Assembly (NCBI GenBank): GCA_945860335.1
Contig: CAMAQW010000001.1
Location: 1 to 38,465 of the forward strand
DNA: 38,465 nucleotides
From: Sediminibacterium ginsengisoli
Lineage (GTDB): Bacteria > Bacteroidota > Bacteroidia > Chitinophagales > Chitinophagaceae
Direction: 5' to 3'
Position 1 is the first letter of the stretch. Every line of letters starts with the position of its first letter. This document shows, in pieces, positions 27,036-35,375 of this stretch. Position numbers and translations under genes: made by a program. The notes beneath the pieces are model-generated. The model was not told the origin of the DNA and searched no databases. It saw only the letters and a list, made by a program, of their open reading frames with translations.

Positions 27036-28076
27036 ATGTCTACAGCTACTATTACCGAAGCACCTATTTTAACCGCTAAAGATTTTGCAACAGATCAAGA
27101 GGTTCGTTGGTGCCCAGGCTGTGGAGATTATTCTATTTTGGCACAGGTTCAAAAAGTAATGCCAAATATTGGCGTTCCCAAAGAAAACATTGTCATTATT
27201 AGCGGTATTGGATGTAGTAGTCGTTTTCCTTATTACATGAATACATTTGGTATGCACTCTATTCATGGACGTGCAACGGCCATTGCTAGTGGATTAAAAG
27301 CCACTAGACCCGAGTTAAGCGTTTGGATTGTTACTGGCGATGGAGATAGTTTAAGTATTGGAGGTAACCATACCATTCATTTATTACGTCGAAATTTTGA
27401 CGTGAATATTATGATGTTTAACAACCAAATTTATGGTTTAACAAAAGGTCAATATTCACCAACATCCGAAGAACATAAGATTACAAAAAGTACGCCTTAT
27501 GGAAGTATCGATCATCCTTTTAATCCAGCTGCATTAGCGCTTGGTGCCGATGCAAGTTTTATTGCACGCAGTATGGATCGTGATCCTAAGCACCTGCAAG
27601 CAATGCTTACACGTTCACATCAACACAGGGGCGCTTCATTTTTAGAAATTTACCAGAACTGCAACATCTTTAATGATGGTGCTTTTGAAATATTTACAGA
27701 AAAAGCAACCAAGCAAGAAGAAGCTTTATTTTTAGAACAGGGCAAGCCATTAATTTTTGGTGCTAATGGTAACAAGGGTATCAAATTTGATGGATTAAAG
27801 CCTGTTGTTGTAGAACTTGGTGAAGGTGCTAGTACCGATGATTTATGGATCCACGACGAAAGAGATTTTTATAAAGCACAAGTGTTGGTTCGATTATTTG
27901 ATTCGCCTAGTAAACCGGACGGACATTTTCCAAGACCTTTTGGTGTTTTCTTTGAAACAGACAGAGCTTGTTACGAAGACGTAATGGCGATGCAAATTGA
28001 AGAAGTGATCGCTACAAAAGGGAAAGGCGATTTGGATAAAATGCTACGTGGCCGCGAAGTGTGGGAGATTCTATAA
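27036..28076 (+). CDS. korB: 2-oxoacid:ferredoxin oxidoreductase, beta (TPP-binding) subunit
   Basis: 346 residues, normal for KorB. Features are RWCPGCGDYSIL (Cys26, Cys29) and GIGCSSRF (Cys60), which supply 4Fe-4S ligands in this family; the TPP-binding GDGDSLSIGGNH; and MMFNNQIYGLTKGQYSPTS, all characteristic of 2-oxoglutarate synthase beta subunits. The complex makes succinyl-CoA and reduced ferredoxin from 2-oxoglutarate, or runs in reverse. The alpha/gamma subunit is normally adjacent, but the gene before is an AhpD-like one and the gene after is a YciO-type one, so the partner is not in the window. The YciO-type gene starts 1 base after the stop. Confidence 0.92.
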   Translation: MSTATITEAPILTAKDFATDQEVRWCPGCGDYSILAQVQKVMPNIGVPKENIVIISGIGCSSRFPYYMNTFGMHSIHGRATAIASGLKATRPELSVWIVTGDGDSLSIGGNHTIHLLRRNFDVNIMMFNNQIYGLTKGQYSPTSEEHKITKSTPYGSIDHPFNPAALALGADASFIARSMDRDPKHLQAMLTRSHQHRGASFLEIYQNCNIFNDGAFEIFTEKATKQEEALFLEQGKPLIFGANGNKGIKFDGLKPVVVELGEGASTDDLWIHDERDFYKAQVLVRLFDSPSKPDGHFPRPFGVFFETDRACYEDVMAMQIEEVIATKGKGDLDKMLRGREVWEIL

Positions 28077-28077
28077 G

Positions 28078-28686
28078 ATGTTATTAGAAATACACCCTAA
28101 CAACCCCAATCCCAGACATATTGCTACCGTGGTAGACTGCCTTAAAAGTGGCGGTATCATTGCGTATCCTACCGATACCATTTATGGATTGGGTTGTGAT
28201 ATTTTCCAGCCCAAAGCCATCGAAAAAATTGCTCAAATTAAAGGGGTAGATCCGGCTAAAGCGCAACTTAGTTTTGTTTGTGCCGACCTTTCCGATTTAA
28301 GTAAATACACAAAGTCTATTTCAACGCCACTATATAGGCTATTAAAAAATTATTTACCGGGACCTTTCACATTTATTTTGCCAGCAAGTAAGCAAGTGCC
28401 CAAGCTTTTGCAAAATAAAAAAAATACCATCGGACTAAGAATACCAGATAACAATATTGCCAGTGCCATTGTAACTGCGCTTGAGCATCCTATTTTATCA
28501 GCCTCTTTACCTGGAGAAATGGTAGAAGATTACACCGATCCTTATGTGATTCATGAAAATTTTGAAAAGCTTGTAGATATTGTTATTGATGGTGGCATTG
28601 GAGGCATGATTCCTTCTACCATTATCGATTGTATCACCGATGATTATACCGTTATTAGAGAAGGCGCGGGTGTGTGGGAAGGATAG
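28078..28686 (+). CDS. YciO-type member of the Sua5/YrdC/YciO family
   Basis: 202 residues from the ATG at 28078, one base after the korB stop; an open frame upstream to 28048 overlaps korB and is not needed. LLEIHPNNPNPRHIATVVDCLKSGGIIAYPTDTIYGLGCDIF, LPGPFTFILPASKQVPKLL, KTIGLRIPDN-type (NTIGLRIPDNNIA), and STIIDCITDDYTVIREGAG follow the E. coli YciO pattern closely. The family makes threonylcarbamoyl-AMP for tRNA t6A; YciO forms differ from TsaC at the KxR region, here KGVDPAKAQLSF. Whether it serves t6A synthesis in this organism depends on whether another TsaC exists. Its 3' end overlaps the convergent rnhB by 32 bases. Confidence 0.88.
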   Translation: MLLEIHPNNPNPRHIATVVDCLKSGGIIAYPTDTIYGLGCDIFQPKAIEKIAQIKGVDPAKAQLSFVCADLSDLSKYTKSISTPLYRLLKNYLPGPFTFILPASKQVPKLLQNKKNTIGLRIPDNNIASAIVTALEHPILSASLPGEMVEDYTDPYVIHENFEKLVDIVIDGGIGGMIPSTIIDCITDDYTVIREGAGVWEG

Positions 28687-29251
28687 CAAAACTTTTTCTA
28701 TGATGTTCACATAAGCCGTGAACCTCAATAGCTGCGCGGTGTACAGCCGTTCCGTATCCCTTATTTTTATTCCAGCCATACATCGGATATGCTTTGTGCA
28801 GTGTATCTAAATAAGCATCTCTATGTGTTTTTGCTAAAATGCTCGCAGCTGCAATCGACGCATATTTTCCATCTCCTTTTACAATGCAGGTATGTTGTAT
28901 TTTTTTATAGGGCTTAAAACGGTTGCCATCTACAATTAAATATTTTGGCTTTTTTTTGAGTGCATCTACTGCTAAATGCATGGCTTTTATAGACGCTTGT
29001 AAAATATTGATCTCATCAATTTCTGTGTGTGACACACTTGCCACGGCCCATGCAATGGCTTCTTTTTCGATGATGGGTTTTAAAATGGCTCTATTTTTTT
29101 CCGTTAGTTTTTTACTATCATTTAAAAGTGGATGGTAAAAATTAGTTGGCAAAATAACTGCCGCTGCAAATACCGGTCCTGCATAACAACCCCTGCCTGC
29201 TTCGTCAAGCCCTGCTTCTAATAGCGCTGTTTGATAGTTGTTCAGTAACAT
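28655..29251 (-). CDS. rnhB: Ribonuclease HII
   Basis: 198 residues. The DEDD active site opens with LEAGLDEAGRGCYAGPVFAAAVILP (Asp16, Glu17); YLIVDGNRF supplies the third acid and GDGKYASIAAASILAKTHRDAYL carries the conserved helix and fourth acid. It removes RNA from RNA-DNA hybrids and ribonucleotides from DNA. The C-terminal seven residues after HHRKSFAIL extend into the overlap with the convergent YciO-type gene. A TATTTTG -7 box lies 26-32 bases before the start codon, back to back with the heme A synthase promoter. Confidence 0.95.
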   Translation of the reverse strand: MLLNNYQTALLEAGLDEAGRGCYAGPVFAAAVILPTNFYHPLLNDSKKLTEKNRAILKPIIEKEAIAWAVASVSHTEIDEINILQASIKAMHLAVDALKKKPKYLIVDGNRFKPYKKIQHTCIVKGDGKYASIAAASILAKTHRDAYLDTLHKAYPMYGWNKNKGYGTAVHRAAIEVHGLCEHHRKSFAILPTHPRLL

Positions 29252-29276
29252 CGTTTATTGTTTCCACAATTTGATG

Positions 29277-29283
29277 CAAAATA
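29277..29283 (-). promoter_or_regulatory. Putative -7 promoter element of rnhB
   Basis: TATTTTG on the minus strand, close to TAnnTTTG, placed so that transcription would start about 15-20 bases before the rnhB ATG. No clear -33 element was identified. Confidence 0.35.
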
Positions 29284-29310
29284 GTTAAAAAATAACACGC
29301 TTCTAAATGC

Positions 29311-29318
29311 TACCTTTG
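29311..29318 (+). promoter_or_regulatory. -7 promoter element of the heme A synthase gene
   Basis: TACCTTTG is an exact TAnnTTTG match, giving a transcript start near 29325. Both possible start codons (GTG 29332, ATG 29353) then lie inside the message; a leader of about 28 bases favours the ATG. Confidence 0.65.
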
Positions 29319-29352
29319 TACTCAAATTTAGGTGCCATTTAAATCACTATTC

Positions 29353-30435
29353 ATGCATGCTGTAAATCGTTCCAATAAATTAGTAGCCACCTGGCTTTTA
29401 GTGGGTGTGGTTATGACGGTTATTCAATTTGTGCTTGGTGGCGTTACGCGTTTAACAGGTAGTGGACTTTCTATTACGGAGTGGGAAGTAATTACCGGTG
29501 CTCTTCCGCCACTTTCAGAGCAGGCTTGGCTTATTGAGTTTGAGAAATACAAGCAAACGCCACAGTTTCAATTATTAAATTTTGAGTTTGATCTAGAAAA
29601 TTTCAAATACATATTTTTTTGGGAATGGTTTCACCGTTTATGGGCCAGAATTATTGGTCTTGTTTTTGCAGGCGGTTTTATTTGGTTTTTAGTTGCCAAG
29701 CATTTTAAAAAAGAAATGATTAAACCACTGGTGGTACTCTTTATTTTAGGCATCATGCAAGGTGCTATTGGTTGGATTATGGTAGCGAGTGGGTTAGAAG
29801 GTGACGCTGTGTATGTAAAGCCTACACGTCTTGCACTGCATTTTATTTTTGCACTCGGTTTACTATCCTATACATTTTGGTTTGCACTGCAACTGAGTGT
29901 GCCCCAAACGGCACTTCAAATTTCTGCTGGTATGCATGATGCAGTAAAAAAAGCCAAGAAATTTAATTTGGCAATTCTAGCCCTTCTTGTGCTACAACTC
30001 ATGTATGGCGCACTTATGGCGGGCCACAAAGCAGCCATGGTAGCACCTACTTGGCCAACCATCAATGGCGACTATTTGCCTGCTAATTTATTTTCCGACC
30101 CTAACTTTTTCTTAAACTTTATAGAAAATAAAATTCTTGTACATTTCATGCACCGCGGTATCGCTTATATTTTGTTGGTGCTTGTAATTTATTGGACCGT
30201 TCAACTATTTCGCATTAATGGCGGTTCATTTTTTAACCGCATTAAAATATTTCCATTGCTACTTGTGTTACTACAAGTATTATTAGGTATTGCGAGCTTG
30301 CTCTATGCGCGTAGTATTATTCCTGGGGTGTGGGGCATTTTTGAATGGATGGCACAAATACACCAGTTGGTGGGTATGAGTTTGCTACTAAGTTTGGTGG
30401 CTACTTATTATGTGATGCGGGCACAAACAAAGTAA
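29353..30435 (+). CDS. ctaA: Heme A synthase (COX15/CtaA)
   Basis: 360 residues from the ATG at 29353; a GTG at 29332 would add seven residues. About eight membrane helices. Conserved blocks are LGGVTRLTGSGLSITEWEVITGALPPLSEQAW, FWEWFHRLWARIIGL, GAIGWIMVASGL, RLALHFIFALGL, LMYGALMAGHKA, HFMHRGIAYILL and WMAQIHQLVGMSLLLSL, with the paired heme-ligand histidines in EWFHR, ALHF, FMHR and QIHQ. The enzyme oxidises the C8 methyl of heme O to make heme A for cytochrome oxidases. The 3' end overlaps the convergent lipid kinase gene by 35 bases. Confidence 0.95.
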   Translation: MHAVNRSNKLVATWLLVGVVMTVIQFVLGGVTRLTGSGLSITEWEVITGALPPLSEQAWLIEFEKYKQTPQFQLLNFEFDLENFKYIFFWEWFHRLWARIIGLVFAGGFIWFLVAKHFKKEMIKPLVVLFILGIMQGAIGWIMVASGLEGDAVYVKPTRLALHFIFALGLLSYTFWFALQLSVPQTALQISAGMHDAVKKAKKFNLAILALLVLQLMYGALMAGHKAAMVAPTWPTINGDYLPANLFSDPNFFLNFIENKILVHFMHRGIAYILLVLVIYWTVQLFRINGGSFFNRIKIFPLLLVLLQVLLGIASLLYARSIIPGVWGIFEWMAQIHQLVGMSLLLSLVATYYVMRAQTK

Positions 30436-31327
30436 AATATCCAGGCAACACTTTTATGGAAAGTGTTTGGGCAGTAGCTACGGCCTCGCCATCTATATGT
30501 AAGGGCGCAAGTTTTGAATTGTTAATTTCTAAACTAGGCGTTTGAAAGTATAGAATGTTTTTATGCTCCATATCCTCTACAAGCTGCTCCATTTTATTAT
30601 TGCCGCTTAATTGTTTTAATATAGCGTAAGGTAGTTTTACTTTATGCATTTTTTGCACCACAATAACATCTAGTAATCCATCATTTAGTTTTGCCTGTGG
30701 CGCAATAGTTACGTTGTTTCCAAATTGATTGCTATTGGCAATGCTAATTAAAAATGCGTCTACAAAAAAACCAAAGTCGGGTAGTTTTATTTCAAAGCCA
30801 TAGGGTTGTGCTTTAAAAAAATGAAGCAAACTTTCTTTGGTGTAATTGAATAAACCACGCTTTGCTTTGCGTGCAAAATTGTGGGCTACTTGTGCATCAA
30901 ATCCAAGTCCACTAAGCATGCAAGAGAATGTATCATTTATGGTAAACGCATCTACGGGCATGGTATGGCCATCAATAATTACTTGTAATGCTCTTTTTAT
31001 TTTTGTAGGTATGCCTGCAGCCCTAGCAAGTCCATTGCCTGAACCTACTGGTAAAATTCCAAAGCGAACGGGTAAGGAAGCAAAAGCTTGAACCACCTGG
31101 TTCACAGATCCATCACCACCAACAATAATAATATCAGTAATTCTTTTAGCAACTATTTGTTCTTTGAGTAGGGTATAATTACCAGTTGCGTTGGTGTACT
31201 CAATCTCAAAAGAAATACCTGCTGCATCTAATTGTTGTGTCAGAAATGCAATGAGTTTTTCTTTTGTGCGCGTCCCTGAAATAGGGTTCACTAAAAATAA
31301 TAGTTTGCGCTCTATCATAATTACCAT
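30401..31327 (-). CDS. Diacylglycerol/sphingolipid kinase-family protein (YegS-like)
   Basis: 308 residues. The DAGK catalytic domain is shown by LLFLVNPISGTR, TDIIIVGGDGSVNQVVQAFA (near 65-85), LPVGSGNGLARAAGIP and LSGLGFDAQVAHNF; the C-terminal beta domain includes DGLLDVIVVQKM and LAPLHIDGEAV. It phosphorylates a lipid hydroxyl such as diacylglycerol or a related lipid at the inner membrane, using ATP. Either ATG (31327, overlapping the fabH stop, or 31318) could start it; MVIMIERK shows both. It directly follows fabH, so lipid synthesis genes are grouped here. Confidence 0.9.
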   Translation of the reverse strand: MVIMIERKLLFLVNPISGTRTKEKLIAFLTQQLDAAGISFEIEYTNATGNYTLLKEQIVAKRITDIIIVGGDGSVNQVVQAFASLPVRFGILPVGSGNGLARAAGIPTKIKRALQVIIDGHTMPVDAFTINDTFSCMLSGLGFDAQVAHNFARKAKRGLFNYTKESLLHFFKAQPYGFEIKLPDFGFFVDAFLISIANSNQFGNNVTIAPQAKLNDGLLDVIVVQKMHKVKLPYAILKQLSGNNKMEQLVEDMEHKNILYFQTPSLEINNSKLAPLHIDGEAVATAQTLSIKVLPGYFTLFVPASHNK

Positions 31328-32364
31328 TTGATGAGCGCACTAGCCCAAGTAAATCCACTTCCAAATGCAGCTAAACAAACAAGGTCTCCTTCTTTAATTA
31401 AATTTTTCTCATACGCTTCACATAGTGCAATAGGAACAGATGCTGCAGTGGTGTTGCCGTACTGCATAATATTATTGTATACCTGATCATCCTTGAGTCC
31501 TAATTTTTGTTGCACAAATTGAGCAATACGCAAATTGGCCTGATGCGGAATTAGCATATTTAAATCGGAAGTAGCGTAACCATTTGTTTGTAAAGCCTCA
31601 AGTATTACTTCTGGAAACTTTACAATCGCTTTTTTAAAAACCGATGGACCATCCATGAATGGAAAGTTTTCTGCGTTGTCAATCATTTTATGACTGAGAA
31701 ACATTTCTCCAATAGGCGCTTCGTCAAAAGTTGCATAATTGCCCCAATGATTGGCATGCGTTCCAGGGTTGTACATGGCTAAAATTTCTGCAGCCGCGCC
31801 GTCGCTATGCAGGTGCGTGCTTAATATTCCTTGCCCTTCATTTGTGGCGGGTTGCAACACAACAGCTCCGGCGCCGTCTCCAAAAATTACAGAAACGTTA
31901 CGGCCTCTTGTGCTAAAATCAAGTCCAAACGAATGTTTTTCACTTCCTATCACAAGTATGTTTTTGTACATACCCGTTTTAATAAATTGATCGGCAACAC
32001 TCATCGCATATACAAATCCACTGCACTGATTTCTAATATCAAGCGCACCAATTTCTTTCATACCCATGGCTCTTTGTACCAGTACGCCGCAGCCCGGAAA
32101 ATAATAATCGGGAGAAAGGGTTGCAAATATGATAAAGTCAATTTCTTCGGCAGTAGTGCCGGCTCGTTCGATGGCTATTTTTGCCGCTTCCACCGCCATC
32201 GTAGTAGTCGTTTCCTCAGTACGGTGTGCATACCTTCTTTCCTCGATACCTGTTCTTTCAACTATCCATTCGTTGCTGGTTTCCATATAGGTAGTGAGGT
32301 CTTGATTGGTCACTACATGAGAAGGTAAGTATTTTCCAATACCCGCAATTTTACTACTTAACAT
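31321..32364 (-). CDS. fabH: 3-oxoacyl-ACP synthase III (beta-ketoacyl-ACP synthase, FabH type)
   Basis: 347 residues. The Cys-His-Asn triad is visible: Cys114 in DIRNQCSGFVYA, His in MLIPHQANLRIAQ and Asn in QYGNTTAASVPIAL. The N-terminus KIAGIGKYLPSHVVTNQDL and EWIVERTGIEERRYA are typical. It condenses acetyl-CoA, or branched acyl-CoA primers, with malonyl-ACP to start fatty acid synthesis. It lies 3 bases after the alpha/beta hydrolase gene and just before the lipid kinase gene, forming a three-gene minus-strand operon. Organisms of this group often carry several FabH paralogues, so primer specificity is open. Confidence 0.95.
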   Translation of the reverse strand: MLSSKIAGIGKYLPSHVVTNQDLTTYMETSNEWIVERTGIEERRYAHRTEETTTTMAVEAAKIAIERAGTTAEEIDFIIFATLSPDYYFPGCGVLVQRAMGMKEIGALDIRNQCSGFVYAMSVADQFIKTGMYKNILVIGSEKHSFGLDFSTRGRNVSVIFGDGAGAVVLQPATNEGQGILSTHLHSDGAAAEILAMYNPGTHANHWGNYATFDEAPIGEMFLSHKMIDNAENFPFMDGPSVFKKAIVKFPEVILEALQTNGYATSDLNMLIPHQANLRIAQFVQQKLGLKDDQVYNNIMQYGNTTAASVPIALCEAYEKNLIKEGDLVCLAAFGSGFTWASALIKW

Positions 32365-32367
32365 ACA

Positions 32368-33363
32368 TTACTTTTTTAGCTTCATTATTTGTTCCAAAAA
32401 TAAAGCAGTTTCTTTTTCTACCGTTACAATATCATTAGACTGAATAGGTGAGGCGAGTACATGATTGCCCGCTTCCGGAACAGCCACCATTCTTTTTAAA
32501 TTGGCAGGCGTAGCCACCGCCGCAAACATTTCTTTCATCGCAGAAACTTTAACAACAGGGTCCTGATTCTTTTCATCTTTAAAATAATAAAGGGTTAGCA
32601 GTGGACATTTTATTTTATTAAAATGACTTGGTATCATGGTGGTTTCAAGTAATTCTTGCAACTCCACAATCGATTCTAAGCGGTATTGATCGTTCCAGTA
32701 TTTTTTAAACTCAGGTGGTTTGTTTTTAATAATATTTTCTTTTCCGCCTATCACCATTCTTGCAATTTGTAAGCCCCAAGGGTTGTTGGTTAAAAATGCA
32801 CTCGGATTGTTAATGGCAATGTTGGGAGAATATAAAACCAGTCCGGCCACATCTTCAAAATTAGAGGCAAGTTCTAGCGCTACCGTACCACCTGTAGACG
32901 TTCCCATTAAAATCACCTTATCGCCTAGTTGTTTTCCAATGGCATATGCTTCCTTTGCAGATTCCCACAAACTAGTGGCGGTCATATTCATAAGTGCATC
33001 GGTGGTATCGATACCATGTTCCGATAATCTTGCGAGGTACATATTGCACCCAAATTGTTTAGCAATATTTCTGTGCACAGGGTTACCTTCTTCCTGACTG
33101 GCACTAAAGCCATGCAAATACACAATCACATAAGGTGTTTTGGCTTTGGTACTATCATTGGCCCAAACAATACGCGCTTCATTGTCTGGTTTTACCTTAT
33201 GCTTGGCTTCATTACTGGCCACGTAGGCTTCTAAAGAGGCTGCATCCGAAGGAACTTGTATTAAGTTATTGTTATAATTGGGGGCTGCCGGCTTAGGGCC
33301 TAAAAAATAAACAGCGGCAAGCACAGCAACGAGTGCAGCTATAATTTTGAGGAAACGCTTCAT
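32368..33363 (-). CDS. Alpha/beta hydrolase (lysophospholipase/monoacylglycerol lipase-like), membrane-anchored or exported
   Basis: 331 residues. An N-terminal hydrophobic segment (MKRFLKIIAALVAVLAAVYFL) is a signal peptide or anchor. The hydrolase fold follows with the oxyanion region VIVYLHGFSASQEEGNP, the nucleophile elbow LMGTSTGGTVAL (Ser156), an acid in YYFKDEKNQDPVVKV and the terminal His in EAGNHVLASP. Serine lipases and esterases of the Hydrolase_4 type share this layout. As first gene of an operon with fabH and a lipid kinase, a lipid ester substrate is reasonable but inferred. Confidence 0.85.
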   Translation of the reverse strand: MKRFLKIIAALVAVLAAVYFLGPKPAAPNYNNNLIQVPSDAASLEAYVASNEAKHKVKPDNEARIVWANDSTKAKTPYVIVYLHGFSASQEEGNPVHRNIAKQFGCNMYLARLSEHGIDTTDALMNMTATSLWESAKEAYAIGKQLGDKVILMGTSTGGTVALELASNFEDVAGLVLYSPNIAINNPSAFLTNNPWGLQIARMVIGGKENIIKNKPPEFKKYWNDQYRLESIVELQELLETTMIPSHFNKIKCPLLTLYYFKDEKNQDPVVKVSAMKEMFAAVATPANLKRMVAVPEAGNHVLASPIQSNDIVTVEKETALFLEQIMKLKK

Positions 33364-33481
33364 AGTTTAATTTATAGGCGTAAATATCTTGTTTTAGCCT
33401 GATATAAGGGTAAACTAAGCGTTAATTATTGGCATTCTGGCCCATCCTTTGCTTTTATGGGGTTTCTTAGCTTATAATCCT

Positions 33482-33489
33482 TACCTTTG
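33482..33489 (+). promoter_or_regulatory. -7 promoter element of typA
   Basis: TACCTTTG, an exact TAnnTTTG match, lies 17 bases before the ATG at 33507, so the message would have a leader of only about 10 bases. No obvious -33 TTG at the usual spacing. Confidence 0.6.
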
Positions 33490-33506
33490 CAGCCTTAAAA
33501 AAGCAC

Positions 33507-35306
33507 ATGGAAATAAGAAACATCGCCATTATTGCGCACGTTGACCACGGTAAAACGACCCTGGTTGATAAGATTTTACACGCAACAAAGGTGTTTAGAG
33601 ACAATCAAGAAACCGGTGAACTTATCATGGATAGCAATGAGCTAGAACGTGAGCGCGGTATCACCATCTTAAGTAAAAACGCATCTGTAACTTATAAAGG
33701 CGTAAAAATTAACGTTATTGACACCCCAGGTCACTCGGATTTTGGTGGTGAAGTAGAACGTGTATTAAAAATGGCCGATGGCGTTTGCTTGTTAGTAGAT
33801 GCTTTTGAAGGTCCAATGCCTCAAACAAGATTTGTATTACAAAAAGCGCTTCAATTAAATTTAAAGCCCATTGTAATTATCAATAAGGTAGATAAACCAA
33901 ACTGTCGTCCTGACGAAGTGCATGACGCAGTATTTGAATTATTCTTTAACCTTGATGCTACTGAAGAGCAATTAGATTTCCCTACTTTTTATGGTAGCGG
34001 TAAAAATGGTTGGTTCAACGATAGCTTAACGCCTTGCGAAAATATTGATCCATTACTTGATGGTATCTTAAAATTTGTGCCGCCACCAAATGCAAAAACA
34101 GGTGCTACACAAATGCAAATTACATCACTTGATTATTCTACATTCCTAGGTCGTATTGCGATTGGAAAAGTAGAACGTGGTGTGATCAAAGAAGGCCAAA
34201 ACGTAGTACTAGTGCAGGCCGACGGCTCTATCAAGAAAAATAAAGTGAAAGAGCTCTATGTGTTTGAAGGAATGGGTAAGCGTAAAGTAACAGAAGTTGT
34301 TTCTGGTGATTTATGTGCTGTTGTTGGATTAGAAGAATTCAACATTGGTGATACCATTGCTGATCCTGAAACACCAGAGGCTTTACCTATTATTAGTGTA
34401 GACGAGCCAACTATGAGTATGACATTTAGTATCAATAACTCTCCATTCTTTGGTAAAGAAGGAAAGTTTGTTACTTCTCGTCACATTCGTGATCGTCTAT
34501 TGAAAGAAACAGAAAAAAACTTAGCACTTCGCGTAGAAGAAACAGATAGTGCTGATAGCTTCTTAGTATACGGCCGTGGTATCCTTCACTTAGGGGTACT
34601 TGTAGAAACCATGCGTAGAGAAGGTTACGAGTTAACAGTGGGAAATCCGCAGGTACTTGTAAAAGAAATCGACGGAAAAAAACACGAGCCTTTTGAAATA
34701 TTAGTAGTAGATGTGCCTTCTGAATTTAGTGGTAAGGCTATCGACCTAGTAACACAAAAGAAAGGTGAAATGCTAGTGATGGAATCTAAGGGAGATATGC
34801 AACACCTAGAGTTTGATATTCCTTCTAGAGGTCTTATTGGTCTTCGTTCTCAAATGTTAACGCAAACGGCTGGTGAAGCTGTAATGGCGCACCGATTTAA
34901 TGAATATAAACCTTGGAAAGGACCAATTCCTGGTCGTAACAATGGTGTACTTATTGCTAAGTTTGGTGGTACTACTACTGCTTATTCTATTGATAAGTTA
35001 CAGGACAGAGGACGTTTCTTTATCGAGCCAGGTGAAGAAGTATACATCGGACAGGTATTGGCAGAGCACATTAAGCCAGGTGATTTAAATATCAACGCTG
35101 TGGAAATGAAAAAGCTTACCAACCACCGCGCAAGTGGATCTGATGATAGCGTTCGTATTACACCAAAAACACAATTCACCCTAGAAGAGTGTATGGAGTA
35201 TATCCAACAAGATGAGTGTATTGAAGTAACCCCTAAATCAGTAAGAATGCGTAAAACGCATTTGGATGAAAATGACCGTAAAAACGCGTCAAGATCTAAC
35301 GGGTAA
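33507..35306 (+). CDS. typA: Ribosome-associated GTPase BipA/TypA
   Basis: 599 residues, family length. The translation-factor G domain starts at once: AHVDHGKTTLVDKIL (P-loop, 10-24), ERGITILSKNASV (switch I), DTPGHSDFGGEVERVL (switch II), and NKVDK. Domain II, EF-G-like domains (SIDKLQDRGRFFIEPGEEVYIGQVLAEH) and the BipA-specific C-terminus (NHRASGSDDSVRITPKTQFTLEECMEYIQQDECIEVTPKSVRMRK) follow. It binds 70S ribosomes and supports 50S assembly and stress adaptation. A single-gene unit: own promoter, and a terminator 24 bases after the stop. Confidence 0.98.
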   Translation: MEIRNIAIIAHVDHGKTTLVDKILHATKVFRDNQETGELIMDSNELERERGITILSKNASVTYKGVKINVIDTPGHSDFGGEVERVLKMADGVCLLVDAFEGPMPQTRFVLQKALQLNLKPIVIINKVDKPNCRPDEVHDAVFELFFNLDATEEQLDFPTFYGSGKNGWFNDSLTPCENIDPLLDGILKFVPPPNAKTGATQMQITSLDYSTFLGRIAIGKVERGVIKEGQNVVLVQADGSIKKNKVKELYVFEGMGKRKVTEVVSGDLCAVVGLEEFNIGDTIADPETPEALPIISVDEPTMSMTFSINNSPFFGKEGKFVTSRHIRDRLLKETEKNLALRVEETDSADSFLVYGRGILHLGVLVETMRREGYELTVGNPQVLVKEIDGKKHEPFEILVVDVPSEFSGKAIDLVTQKKGEMLVMESKGDMQHLEFDIPSRGLIGLRSQMLTQTAGEAVMAHRFNEYKPWKGPIPGRNNGVLIAKFGGTTTAYSIDKLQDRGRFFIEPGEEVYIGQVLAEHIKPGDLNINAVEMKKLTNHRASGSDDSVRITPKTQFTLEECMEYIQQDECIEVTPKSVRMRKTHLDENDRKNASRSNG

Positions 35307-35330
35307 TCTTTAAAAGTTATATCGTAAAAA

Positions 35331-35356
35331 GGCCTCCGCAAGCGGAGGCCTTTTTT
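35331..35356. terminator. Terminator between typA and obgE
   Basis: A perfect 9-bp stem GGCCTCCGC/GCGGAGGCC with loop AA, followed by TTTTTT; five A precede it, so it can serve both the typA transcript and the convergent obgE transcript. Confidence 0.9.
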
Positions 35357-35375
35357 ATGCAAAAAAATTTCGAAT

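Noticed and set aside
31831..32328. 165-codon plus-strand ORF opposite fabH
   Set aside because: Shadow of the fabH coding strand; composition is low-complexity for a protein and fabH is certain.
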